Below, one piece after another: positions 23,937 to 32,182 of a DNA stretch of 64,000 nucleotides. The notes below the pieces were generated by a model. That model saw nothing but the letters and a program-made list of their open reading frames with translations, did not search any database and was not told where the DNA came from. This DNA comes from Gp1-AA133 sp964641665 (lineage in GTDB: Bacteria; Acidobacteriota; Terriglobia; Terriglobales; Acidobacteriaceae): NCBI GenBank assembly GCA_964641665.1, contig CAZXKO010000095.1, positions 33,914 to 97,913 on the forward strand, given 5' to 3'. Within the stretch, counting starts at the first letter, position 1. Each line of letters starts with the position of its first letter. The position numbers were made by a program, and so were the translations under genes.

Positions 23937-24935
23937 CTAGGAGTCAATCTTGGCGTCGCGCAGGCGTTTGACCGCGGTTTCCGAGGCGACCGGCGAGTAG
24001 TAAACCTCCTTGAAGGTGTACGACTTCGCCTTCGAACTCAGGATGGGCAGGATCTCGACGTGCCAGTGATAGTCGTCGTCGAGGGTCTTCCAGTAACCGA
24101 GGCTCCCCGAGCCGTGGAGGGTGTTGGGCGAGGTGTGCACGACCATATGGAATTCCTCGGTGACCGTGCGGATGCGCTGCAGGATGCGGCGGAGCAGGAT
24201 GCCGAAGTCACGAATGCCGCCGCTCTTCGAAAAAGCAGTGCGCTCGAACGAGGAATCGTGCACGCGCGGCAGGATCCAGGTTTCGTACGGCACGCGCGGC
24301 GCGTACGGACACAGCGCGACATATTCGCCGCGCATTTCGACCACGCGCAAGCCTTGCCGCTCTTCCTGGCCGATGATGTCGCAGAAGACGCAACGCTCCT
24401 TCTGCTGGTAGTAGTCGCGTCCGGCGCGCAGTTCGTAGAGGACGCGGCGGGGGACGAAGGTGGTAGCGGTCAATTGCGATGTGGGGTGTTCGAATTCCTG
24501 TCCGGAGTTGGGACCGAAGTTCTTGAAAAAGCTGACGTACTTGATGCGGGCATCGCCCTTGAGGTCCTTGGTGCGTTGGGCCGCGAGCCGGAGGAACTGC
24601 TCGATCTCGCCGTCGCTGGCGTTCCACAGATTGCGATCGTGCTTCGGGTTTTCCACGAGCACCTCGTGAGCGCCGATGGAGCGCATGCGGTCGTATAGGC
24701 CGTCGCCACGGCGGGTGGGATCGCCTTCGATACGGTAGAGCGGTGTGGGATGCACTACAGAGCGCGCGGACCAAGGCACACCGTCGCCATCGGCGCGGGT
24801 GGCGATGACTTGCAAGGGCGAGGCCGCGTCGGCGCAGAAGCGGCAGGGAGCATCGGCAGAGCGCGGTGGGGCGTCCGGGACATCGTCGCCGGTGATCACC
24901 CACGAACGCGTGATGGGATCTTTGCGAAGTTCCAT
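23937..24935 (-). CDS. galactose-1-phosphate uridylyltransferase-like protein, nucleophile His missing
   Basis: This 332-residue HIT-superfamily protein has the GalT layout: zinc Cys pair CRFC (31-34), a second CVFC pair, an N-domain ending in the active-site segment NSGQEFEHPTSQLTATTF and a C-domain with DDDYHWHVEILPIL. In classical GalT the active site reads H-P-H-x-Q and the second His is the uridylylated nucleophile. Here it is H150-P-T152-S-Q, so that His is replaced by Thr. The substrate and even the reaction (transfer, phosphorylase or hydrolysis) are therefore uncertain. The gene is divergent from mutS. Confidence 0.8.
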   Translation of the reverse strand: MELRKDPITRSWVITGDDVPDAPPRSADAPCRFCADAASPLQVIATRADGDGVPWSARSVVHPTPLYRIEGDPTRRGDGLYDRMRSIGAHEVLVENPKHDRNLWNASDGEIEQFLRLAAQRTKDLKGDARIKYVSFFKNFGPNSGQEFEHPTSQLTATTFVPRRVLYELRAGRDYYQQKERCVFCDIIGQEERQGLRVVEMRGEYVALCPYAPRVPYETWILPRVHDSSFERTAFSKSGGIRDFGILLRRILQRIRTVTEEFHMVVHTSPNTLHGSGSLGYWKTLDDDYHWHVEILPILSSKAKSYTFKEVYYSPVASETAVKRLRDAKIDS

Positions 24936-25035
24936 GCGGTAAGGAAAACACCCGTGGAAGCGCGCGTCAACTGCGATCTCCGCCGTCGAAGGCGCAGAGG
25001 CGCTTTGTTATAATCCGCGCACGAAGCCGCTCGCA

Positions 25036-27717
25036 ATGACCGAGACGTCCACGCCGTTGATGCGGCAGTACGCTGCCATCAAGAAAGAGCACCCCAACGC
25101 TCTCTTGTTTTTTCGGCTCGGCGACTTCTACGAGTTGTTCTTCGAAGACGCGGTCGTAGCGGCTCGCGAACTGCAGATTACCCTCACGTCGCGAAACAAA
25201 GAAAAAGGAATTGCCGTCCCCATGTGTGGCGTTCCGTACCACGCCGCGGAAGGCTACATCGCCAAGCTGATTCGCAAAGGATTCAAGGTCGCGATCTGCG
25301 AGCAAATGGAGGACCCGCGACTGGCGAAGAAGCTGGTGCGGCGCGAAGTGACGCGAGTGGTCACGCCGGGGACGGCGGCGGACTCGTCGCTGAGTTCCGA
25401 AGAGAACAATTTTCTGGGGGCGGTGGGGCAGGTGGGTGATCGGGTGGGATTTGCGGCGCTCGATCTTTCGACGGGCGAATTTCGCGCGACGGAGTTTCAG
25501 GGGACCGATGCGGCGCGGAGGATCCAGGAGGAGCTTTCGCAGCTGCGGCCGAAGGAGCTGTTGTACGCGTCGTCGGCGCCATTGTTTGAAGGGGCGGCGG
25601 GAGCGCCAGAAAGCTTGTCGCCCGTTGGGCGACCGGACTTGCGAGACCCTTCGACTGGCTCAGGGCAGGCAGCCCGCCGCTCCACGAACTACGCCGAGAC
25701 GCCCCTCGACGACTGGGTGTTCGCTCCAGACCACGCGATTCCGCTGCTCGAAAATCACTTCGGGGTGATGTCGCTGGAGGGCTTCGGGCTGGCTGGGAAG
25801 CCGGCAGCGGCCTCCGCGGCGGGCGCGATTCTTTACTACGTGCGTTCCACCCAACGGGGAACGCTAAAACACGTCGACCGCATTGGCTTCTACGAGCGGC
25901 AGCATTGCCTGGTGCTCGATGCGGTCACGGTGCGGAACCTGGAGCTGATCGAGCCTTTGTTTGCCGGGACCGACGCCGGGGTCACTTTGTTTCGCTCGAT
26001 TGACGCGACGGTTACGCCCATGGGCAAGCGGCTGTTTCGCGCGTGGATGCTGCGGCCGTCGATTGAGCGCACGGAGATTGACGCACGACTCGATGCCGTC
26101 GAAGCGCAGGTCAAGAACACGGTGGCGCGCGAAGATTTGCGCCGAGCGCTCGAGGGCATTCTTGACCTGGAGCGACTGCTGAGCCGGGTCACGCTGGAGA
26201 CGGCGAATCCCCGGGACGTGTTAGCGCTGGCGGCTTCCCTGGGTCGGATACCGGCCGTGCGGGCTGCGCTCGCCCGGTTCGATGCGGAGCGGCACCATTC
26301 GCTTCATGGTGCGATGGATGAATTGGCGGACTTGCGGGCGCGGATCGAAGACACGATCGTGGCCGAGCCGCCGATTTCGCTGAGCGATGGCGGTGTGATC
26401 CAAAGCGGGGTCAATGCCGAACTCGATGAACTGCGCGACTTGAGCCGCAACAGCAAGCAGTATCTGGCGCAGATCGAGCAGAGGGAGCGGCAGCGGACTG
26501 GAATCGGCTCGTTGAAGGTAAAGTTTAATTCGATTTTCGGATACTACCTTGAGGTATCCAAACCGAATCTCCACCTGGTTCCGGCGGACTACGAGCGAAA
26601 GCAGACGCTGGTCAATGCCGAGCGCTTCACGACTCCTGAATTGAAGGAATACGAGGCGAAAATTCTCGATGCGCAGGAGAAGATCGTCGAGATCGAGCGG
26701 CGCATGTTCGCCGAGTTGCGGACGGCGATTGCCGCCGAGGCTAAGCGCATCCGGCAGACGGCGCTGGCTCTCGCTGAGGTGGATGTTCTGGCGGGGCTGG
26801 CGCACATCGCGGCCTTACGCAACTACTGCCGGCCGGTGCTGGATGAGTCGGGCGACCTGGAGATTGTCGAGGGACGCCATCCGGTCATCGAGCAGTTGGA
26901 AGTCGCTGGCGGCAGCGAGCGCTTTGTCCCGAACGACCTTTACTTGAATTCCACGACGCACGCGGTTCTGGTGCTGACCGGTCCGAATATGGGCGGCAAG
27001 TCGACGTATTTGCGGCAGGCCGCGCTGATCGTGATCCTGGCACAGATGGGGTCGTACGTTCCGGCGCGGTCAGTTCGGCTGGGACTGGTGGATCGGGTGT
27101 TTACGCGCATCGGGGCGAGCGACAACCTGGCGCGGGGGCGGTCGACGTTCATGGTGGAGATGACAGAAACGGCGGCGATCCTGCACACGGCGACGCCGCG
27201 GTCGTTGATCCTGCTGGATGAAGTGGGGCGCGGCACGGCCACCTACGACGGCCTGGCAATCGCGTGGGCGGCCGTGGAGTATCTGCACGCCCACACACGA
27301 GCGAAGACGCTTTTCGCGACCCACTACTTCGAGCTTACGGAGCTGGCGAACCTGCTCTCGGGCGTGAAGAACTATCACGTGTCGGTGAAAGAGACGGGCG
27401 GAGGGATCGTGTTCCTCCGAAAGGTTGAGCCCGGGGCGGCGGACCGCAGTTACGGAATCGAGGTTGCGAAGCTGGCTGGACTGCCGAACGAAGTGATCGA
27501 ACGGGCGCGCGCGGTGCTGGCTGAGCACGAGAATGCCGAGCGGCAGTTAACCGGGCATCTGGCGAGCGACGAGTCGCGCCAGGTGCCGCCAACACAGCTG
27601 ACCATCTTCACTCCGATTTCGCAGCCAGTGCTGGAAAAGCTGCGCGAAGTTGATCTCAACCGTCTGACGCCTTTGGAAGCTTTGAATTTGCTGGCGGAGT
27701 TGAAGAAGCAGGTCTAA
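25036..27717 (+). CDS. mutS: DNA mismatch repair protein MutS
   Basis: This 893-residue protein has the mismatch-binding N-terminus LLFFRLGDFYELFFEDAVVA, the connector, the lever/clamp region and the ATPase domain. The ATPase shows Walker A LTGPNMGGKSTYLRQ, ARGRSTFMVEMTET, Walker B SLILLDEVGRGTATYDG and FATHYFELTEL. It recognises base mismatches and recruits MutL. TATAAT at 25009-25014 gives a short leader and no clear ribosome binding site precedes ATG 25036. Residues about 195-216 are an in-frame insertion whose DNA belongs to an intergenic repeat family (25648-25683). No mutL adjoins. Confidence 0.97.
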   Translation: MTETSTPLMRQYAAIKKEHPNALLFFRLGDFYELFFEDAVVAARELQITLTSRNKEKGIAVPMCGVPYHAAEGYIAKLIRKGFKVAICEQMEDPRLAKKLVRREVTRVVTPGTAADSSLSSEENNFLGAVGQVGDRVGFAALDLSTGEFRATEFQGTDAARRIQEELSQLRPKELLYASSAPLFEGAAGAPESLSPVGRPDLRDPSTGSGQAARRSTNYAETPLDDWVFAPDHAIPLLENHFGVMSLEGFGLAGKPAAASAAGAILYYVRSTQRGTLKHVDRIGFYERQHCLVLDAVTVRNLELIEPLFAGTDAGVTLFRSIDATVTPMGKRLFRAWMLRPSIERTEIDARLDAVEAQVKNTVAREDLRRALEGILDLERLLSRVTLETANPRDVLALAASLGRIPAVRAALARFDAERHHSLHGAMDELADLRARIEDTIVAEPPISLSDGGVIQSGVNAELDELRDLSRNSKQYLAQIEQRERQRTGIGSLKVKFNSIFGYYLEVSKPNLHLVPADYERKQTLVNAERFTTPELKEYEAKILDAQEKIVEIERRMFAELRTAIAAEAKRIRQTALALAEVDVLAGLAHIAALRNYCRPVLDESGDLEIVEGRHPVIEQLEVAGGSERFVPNDLYLNSTTHAVLVLTGPNMGGKSTYLRQAALIVILAQMGSYVPARSVRLGLVDRVFTRIGASDNLARGRSTFMVEMTETAAILHTATPRSLILLDEVGRGTATYDGLAIAWAAVEYLHAHTRAKTLFATHYFELTELANLLSGVKNYHVSVKETGGGIVFLRKVEPGAADRSYGIEVAKLAGLPNEVIERARAVLAEHENAERQLTGHLASDESRQVPPTQLTIFTPISQPVLEKLREVDLNRLTPLEALNLLAELKKQV
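25648..25683 (+). repeat. family D repeat inserted in frame in mutS
   Basis: CCTTCGACTGGCTCAGGGCA followed by GGCAGCCCGCCGCTCC. The intergenic copy at 32082-32126 matches it apart from an inserted CTACG-type segment, and 5961-5981 carries a shorter reverse copy. Within MutS it encodes PSTGSGQAARRS. Confidence 0.75.
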
Positions 27718-27797
27718 CCACAGAGGACACTCAGGCCCACGGAGGGCGGATCACAACGAAGGCACACAAAGGGAAGGGTCACGGCGGGATCGGGCAG

Positions 27798-28850
27798 TTG
27801 CTCATCGTCGGCTTCGACGGGACGGAAGTGTCTCCCGGGCTCGCTTCCCTGCTCGAGCGCGTTCAACCGGGCGGCATCATTCTTTTTGCGCGTAACATCG
27901 TGAGCGCGGAGCAGACTTACAAACTTCTCAAGGATTGCCAGGCGCTCGTCTCCTACCCCCTGTTCCGATGTGTGGACCTTGAGGGAGGAAAAGTAGACCG
28001 GCTGCGGAACGTGATCGGGCCGGCTCCAGCGCCGGCGGAAGTGTTCGCCACCGGGGATCGGAAGTTGTTTCGCAAGCATGGACGGGTAATCGGCGAGAAC
28101 TGCCGGGCCGTCGGATTTAACGTGGACTTCGCTCCTACCGTCGATCTGGCGTTTGAGGCATCGAAGAGCGTGATGAGTTCGCGGGCGGTTTCGGCGAACC
28201 CTGGAGAGGTGATCGCCTACGTTCGCGAGTTTCTTGCCGGGTTAGGTGAGGCGGGCGTTCTGGGCTGCGGAAAACATTTCCCCGGGCTGGGAGAAGGAAC
28301 GCTCGACAGCCATCATGAATTGCCGGTGATCGAGAAGTCCTTCAAAAAGTTGTGGGCAGAGGACCTGGTTCCTTACCGCACCTTGCGTCGCCTGTTCCCT
28401 TTTGTGATGGTGTCGCATGCGGCGTATCCGGATGTGACGCGGGAACCCACGCCGGCATCGCTTTCCCAGAAGTGGATCACGGAGATTCTGCGCAAGAAAA
28501 TCGGCTATCGAGGATTGATCGCGTCCGACGATCTGGAGATGGGAGGGGTGCTGGCGGCGGCGCCAATTGAGAAGGCAGCGGTGCAGCACATTCGTGCTGG
28601 CGGAGACTTGTGCTTGATCTGCCACCAGGAGGAGTTTGTAACGCGGGCGCACGCAGAGCTGGCGCGTGAGGCAGAGAACGACCGCGGGTTTGCTCGGCGC
28701 GTGGCGGAGGCGGCGCGCCGGGTCTTGGCATTCAAGAAGAAATCGACGAAATTGGGGCGGTGGGTGAATCCTCCAACACCGGAGATTGTAGACCGGCTGT
28801 CGCGGCGGCTCTGGGAGTTCAGCGAGCAGGTGCGGTTGGGAGGACTGTGA
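27798..28850 (+). CDS. nagZ: GH3 beta-N-acetylhexosaminidase (NagZ-like)
   Basis: This cytosolic enzyme of about 350 residues removes GlcNAc from muropeptides in peptidoglycan recycling. Motifs are FDGTEVSPGLASLLERVQPG, FARNIVS, DLEGGKVDRLR, FNVDFAPTVDL, the NagZ catalytic loop KHFPGLGEGTLDSHHELP and the nucleophile region LIASDDLEMGG. The only standard start is TTG at 27798, but this removes the conserved IGQ before LLIVGFDG. The open frame continues upstream, where ATC at 27750 follows GGAGGG, so a non-standard start is possible. It is 80 nt after mutS and close to anmK. Confidence 0.88.
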   Translation: MLIVGFDGTEVSPGLASLLERVQPGGIILFARNIVSAEQTYKLLKDCQALVSYPLFRCVDLEGGKVDRLRNVIGPAPAPAEVFATGDRKLFRKHGRVIGENCRAVGFNVDFAPTVDLAFEASKSVMSSRAVSANPGEVIAYVREFLAGLGEAGVLGCGKHFPGLGEGTLDSHHELPVIEKSFKKLWAEDLVPYRTLRRLFPFVMVSHAAYPDVTREPTPASLSQKWITEILRKKIGYRGLIASDDLEMGGVLAAAPIEKAAVQHIRAGGDLCLICHQEEFVTRAHAELAREAENDRGFARRVAEAARRVLAFKKKSTKLGRWVNPPTPEIVDRLSRRLWEFSEQVRLGGL

Positions 28851-28882
28851 GCGTTCGTTCTTGCGCAAGCTTTAGATTCTTT

Positions 28883-28962
28883 CGCCCCTGCGGGGCTTCC
28901 GTCCGAGCCTGCGCTTACCCACGGCTTACGCCGTGGGCTTCATTCTTTCGCCGCTTCGCGGC
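28883..28962. repeat. hairpin cluster between nagZ and anmK
   Basis: Three successive palindromes: CCCCTGCGGGG (28885-28895), CCCACGGCTTACGCCGTGGG (28918-28937) and GCCGCTTCGCGGC (28950-28962). They lie in the 259 bp spacer, and the first begins about 35 nt after the nagZ stop. They are likely REP-type elements; they could also attenuate read-through from nagZ to anmK. Confidence 0.65.
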
Positions 28963-29109
28963 TGGGGAGACGGGGCATTCTGCTACCCGTTCTCTTCACA
29001 TCTCACCGTCTCATCAACTTTCAGGTTTCGCCACGGACGGGTCACGGCCCTCGGAGGAGGTTCGTGTGCTTTCCCGGGACGGGGCTCCTGAGTATGCAGA
29101 GGCGGCATC

Positions 29110-30321
29110 GTGATCGTCGCCGGCGTGATGAGTGGGACCTCCGCCGACGGCATCGATGTCGCGCTGGTACGGGTGAGTGAGGCTGGACACCGGGGCGCAA
29201 CTTCGGGGCCTCGCCAAATTCCGTCGTCAGGACGCAGGCGCGAACGGCCCAGGCTTGAAGGGTCGCTGCGCTTTCAACTAGTCGGACACGCCGCCGTTCC
29301 CTACCGGGCCACGGTGCGGCGGGCGGTGCTGGCGGCGATGAACGCACCGCGGGCGAGCGTCGCCGATCTCGCGCGGTTGAGCTTTCTGCTGGCGGAGCTT
29401 TACGCCGACGCGGTTGTGGACACGCAGCGAAAGTTTCGGGTGAAGGCGCAACTGGTCGGCTGCCATGGGCAGACGCTCTACCATCAGGGGGAACCCGAGC
29501 CATTCCTCGGCCGCAGGATCGCGGCAACGTGGCAGACCGGTGAAGGCGCAGTAATCGCGGTGCGGTTGGGCGTGCCCGTGGTCTCCGACTTCCGCCCCGC
29601 TGACATGGCGGCCGGAGGAAAGGGCGCGCCGCTGGTTCCCTTCCTCGACTACCTTCTCTATCGGGATGCGCGCGTCGGACGGATCGTGCAAAACATTGGG
29701 GGGATTGCGAACCTGTCTGCGATTCCTCCCGCAGCATCGGCCGGGCATGTCGTCGCGTTCGACACAGGACCGGGCAACATGGTGATCGACGCAGTTACCG
29801 AGCGGCTGTTCCACAAGCCGTACGACCGCGACGGGCGGATCGCGGCTTCTGGAAGTGTGAGGAGCGACGTAATTGATGGAGTCTTGCGGGAGCGGTTTTT
29901 TCAGAGGAAGCCGCCCAAAACCGCCGGTCGGGAGGAATTCGGCCGCGAGTTCGTCCAGACATTTCTCAGGCGCTGCGGGCAGCCCAAGGCTGACGTGGTC
30001 GCCACCGCAACCGCTCTTACCGCGCGATCCATCGGAGAGGCGATTCGACGGTTTGTGAGACCGCTCCGGTCCTATCGCGAATTCGTAGTTTCGGGCGGTG
30101 GGGCAAACAATCCGACCCTACTCGCGATGCTGGCGAATGAACTGGCGCCCCTTGGCCTTTCCCTTCGGCTCTCAGACGAGCTTGGGTTACCGTCAGCGGC
30201 GAAAGAAGCCGTGGCGTTTGCTCTGCTCGCTTACGAAACTTGGAACGGACGGCCGTCGAATGTGCCTTCTGCGACGGGAGCGAAGCGGGCGGCGATTCTG
30301 GGGAAGATTTCGTATGTTTGA
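29110..30321 (+). CDS. anmK: anhydro-N-acetylmuramic acid kinase
   Basis: This 403-residue ASKHA-fold kinase converts 1,6-anhydroMurNAc to MurNAc-6-phosphate in murein recycling. The ATP-binding phosphate-1 loop is VMSGTSADGIDVALV at the very N-terminus. VGCHGQTLYHQGE, the phosphate-2 region VAFDTGPGNMVIDAV and a late LVVSGGG-like segment (EFVVSGGGANNPTLL) are also present. The GTG start at 29110 follows GAGG. An Arg/Gly-rich stretch (about residues 28-55) looks like a lineage-specific insertion. It pairs functionally with nagZ immediately upstream. Confidence 0.93.
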   Translation: MIVAGVMSGTSADGIDVALVRVSEAGHRGATSGPRQIPSSGRRRERPRLEGSLRFQLVGHAAVPYRATVRRAVLAAMNAPRASVADLARLSFLLAELYADAVVDTQRKFRVKAQLVGCHGQTLYHQGEPEPFLGRRIAATWQTGEGAVIAVRLGVPVVSDFRPADMAAGGKGAPLVPFLDYLLYRDARVGRIVQNIGGIANLSAIPPAASAGHVVAFDTGPGNMVIDAVTERLFHKPYDRDGRIAASGSVRSDVIDGVLRERFFQRKPPKTAGREEFGREFVQTFLRRCGQPKADVVATATALTARSIGEAIRRFVRPLRSYREFVVSGGGANNPTLLAMLANELAPLGLSLRLSDELGLPSAAKEAVAFALLAYETWNGRPSNVPSATGAKRAAILGKISYV

Positions 30322-30397
30322 GCTCGGCCTCACGAGCCGTCTTCGCCGCTGCGCGGCGAACGCCCAGACGTGGGCGTCTGGGGCTACGTGGGCTGGG

Positions 30398-31924
30398 ATG
30401 TCCCCGCGTGTGCGTATCTTTCTGGTCGTTGCATGTCTCCTGCTTCTGCCCTCCTGCTCGTCCAGGTCCGACCCCCATACGCTGGTGATGATCATCGAGA
30501 GCAGCCCGACGAATCTCGATCCGCGGGTGGGCGTCGACGCGCAGTCGGAGCGCATTGACGAACTCATGTTCGACGCGCTGCTGACCCGCGATGAGCATCT
30601 CAATGTGCAGCCGGGCCTGGCGGAACGATGGGAGAACCCCGATCCCCTGACCTTCATCTTCCATCTGCATCCGGGCGTGAAGTTCCACGACGGCCGCCCG
30701 CTGACCTCGCGGGATGTTAAGTGGACGTTCGATTCCCTGCTGCAGGGCAAGATTCGCAGCGCCAAGACCAGTTCCTATCGGCTCGTGGATCGCATCGAGA
30801 CTCCCGACGACTCCACGGTGATCTTCCGGGTCAAGGAGCGGACGGCGACATTGCTCTGGAGTCTCTCGGAAGGGGCGATCGGCATTGTTCCGTACGGCAG
30901 CGGAGACGAGATGACTCGCGCCCCGGTGGGCTCGGGACCGTTCCGCTTTGTCAGCGCGGAGCAGGATCGAGATGTTGTACTGGAACGCAACCCGGACTAC
31001 TGGGGCGAGAAGGCTCACTTGGAACGCGTCCGTTTTCTGGTGGTTCCTGACATGACGACCCAGGCCCTTGAGCTGCGCAAGGGGAGCGCTGACCTCGCGA
31101 TCAACGCGCTGACGGCCGACATGGTGATGACCCTGCAACGCGAATCGAAGCTTGAGGTTTTGCGCGCTCCGGGAACAACGCTCGCCTACATGGCGTTCAA
31201 CCTGCGCGATCCCATCATGAAGGACGTTCGCGTGCGGCAGGCGCTGGCTTACGCGATCGACCGGGGGCCGATCATCGACTACTTGTTGCGCGGCTTTGCG
31301 CGCCCCGCGGCCAGCACCCTGCCCGTGCAGAGTTGGGCTTACACCAGCGACGTACAGACGTACACGCACGATCCGCAGCGGGCCCGTAAAATCCTCGATG
31401 AAGCTGGGTACAAGCCGGTGAACGGCGTCCGCTTTCACCTGGCGATGAAGACTTCGACCGACGAGAGCACGCGACTGATGGTTGCCGTTCTGCAGCAACA
31501 ATTGCGCGAGGTCGGGATCCAGCTCGATATCCGGACCTTCGAGTTCGCAACTTTCTTTTCATATGTCACCAAAGGAGTCTTTCAGCTCTATTCCTTGCGT
31601 TGGGTGGGAGGCAGCAACGAAGATCCCGACATTTTCGAACATGCTTTTCACTCCGGCCAGTTCCCGCCCAAGGGCGCGAATCGCGGCTTCTATAGCAATC
31701 CTGTGGTTGATGCGCTGATCGACCAGGCGCGCATTGAAATGAACCAGGACCGGCGGAGGCAGCTCTACGGCGAGGTGCAGCGCATTCTGGCGGTAGACCT
31801 GCCCTATATCAATCTGTGGTATCTCGACAATGTTCTCGTGCACACCAGTCGGGTCAAGAATCTCACCGTCAGCCCGCGCGGGAATTACGATTTTCTGAAA
31901 ACGGCGGAGTTGGCGTCGAACTGA
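30398..31924 (+). CDS. family-5 ABC solute-binding lipoprotein (peptide type)
   Basis: ATG 30398 gives 508 residues starting with a lipoprotein signal (VRIFLVVACLLLLPSC, lipobox Cys about residue 19). The mature protein is an SBP_bac_5 (OppA/DppA-like) binding protein: MIIESSPTNLDPRVGVDAQS, HPGVKFHDGRPLTSRDVKWT, VGSGPFRFVSAEQDRDVVLE, MAFNLRDPIMKDVRVRQAL and AYAIDRGPIIDYLL. It delivers peptides or similar ligands to an inner-membrane permease. No permease or ATPase gene is nearby. Its position after nagZ-anmK suggests murein peptide uptake; that is inference. A palindrome AACGCCCAGACGTGGGCG lies just upstream. Confidence 0.88.
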   Translation: MSPRVRIFLVVACLLLLPSCSSRSDPHTLVMIIESSPTNLDPRVGVDAQSERIDELMFDALLTRDEHLNVQPGLAERWENPDPLTFIFHLHPGVKFHDGRPLTSRDVKWTFDSLLQGKIRSAKTSSYRLVDRIETPDDSTVIFRVKERTATLLWSLSEGAIGIVPYGSGDEMTRAPVGSGPFRFVSAEQDRDVVLERNPDYWGEKAHLERVRFLVVPDMTTQALELRKGSADLAINALTADMVMTLQRESKLEVLRAPGTTLAYMAFNLRDPIMKDVRVRQALAYAIDRGPIIDYLLRGFARPAASTLPVQSWAYTSDVQTYTHDPQRARKILDEAGYKPVNGVRFHLAMKTSTDESTRLMVAVLQQQLREVGIQLDIRTFEFATFFSYVTKGVFQLYSLRWVGGSNEDPDIFEHAFHSGQFPPKGANRGFYSNPVVDALIDQARIEMNQDRRRQLYGEVQRILAVDLPYINLWYLDNVLVHTSRVKNLTVSPRGNYDFLKTAELASN

Positions 31925-32003
31925 CGCATGTGAGCGAGGTGACCTTAGAGAATGAATCCAGTTCGTCGACCCCAGCGCCTAAAGGCGGGTTGACAATTAG
32001 GCT

Positions 32004-32038
32004 CTTACGGTGCGCCTGGAGGCGCACCCTGACACGAA
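32004..32038 (-). repeat. palindromic repeat family B, copy 2
   Basis: Core GGTGCGCCTGGAGGCGCACC (32009-32028) with flanks matching, in reverse complement, those of copy 1 at 7459-7495. Confidence 0.7.
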
Positions 32039-32081
32039 TCCATTCTTTCCGCGGCCAACGGCGCCACGCCTACCGCAGGCT

Positions 32082-32126
32082 CTTTCGACTCTACGGGCTC
32101 GCTCAGGGCAGGCTGCTCGCCGCTCC
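32082..32126 (+). repeat. family D repeat, intergenic copy
   Basis: CTTTCGACTCTACGGGCTCG followed by CTCAGGGCAGGCTGCTCGCCGCTCC-like sequence. It matches the mutS-internal copy at 25648-25683 and precedes the YmdB-type gene by about 55 bp. Confidence 0.7.
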
Positions 32127-32182
32127 CTTAACTGGTTGACGCTTTTCTGCGTGGTATCCTCAAAAGTTCTCCGAGGAAATCA

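Noticed and set aside
25618..25683. Frameshift or intein in mutS
   Set aside because: The insertion preserves the frame, is only about 22 codons long and lacks intein splice motifs. It matches an intergenic repeat instead.
30017..31501. 494-codon minus-strand open frame over anmK and the binding lipoprotein
   Set aside because: It is antisense to two recognisable genes, with no domain, signal or ribosome binding site. It is expected from high-GC codon bias.
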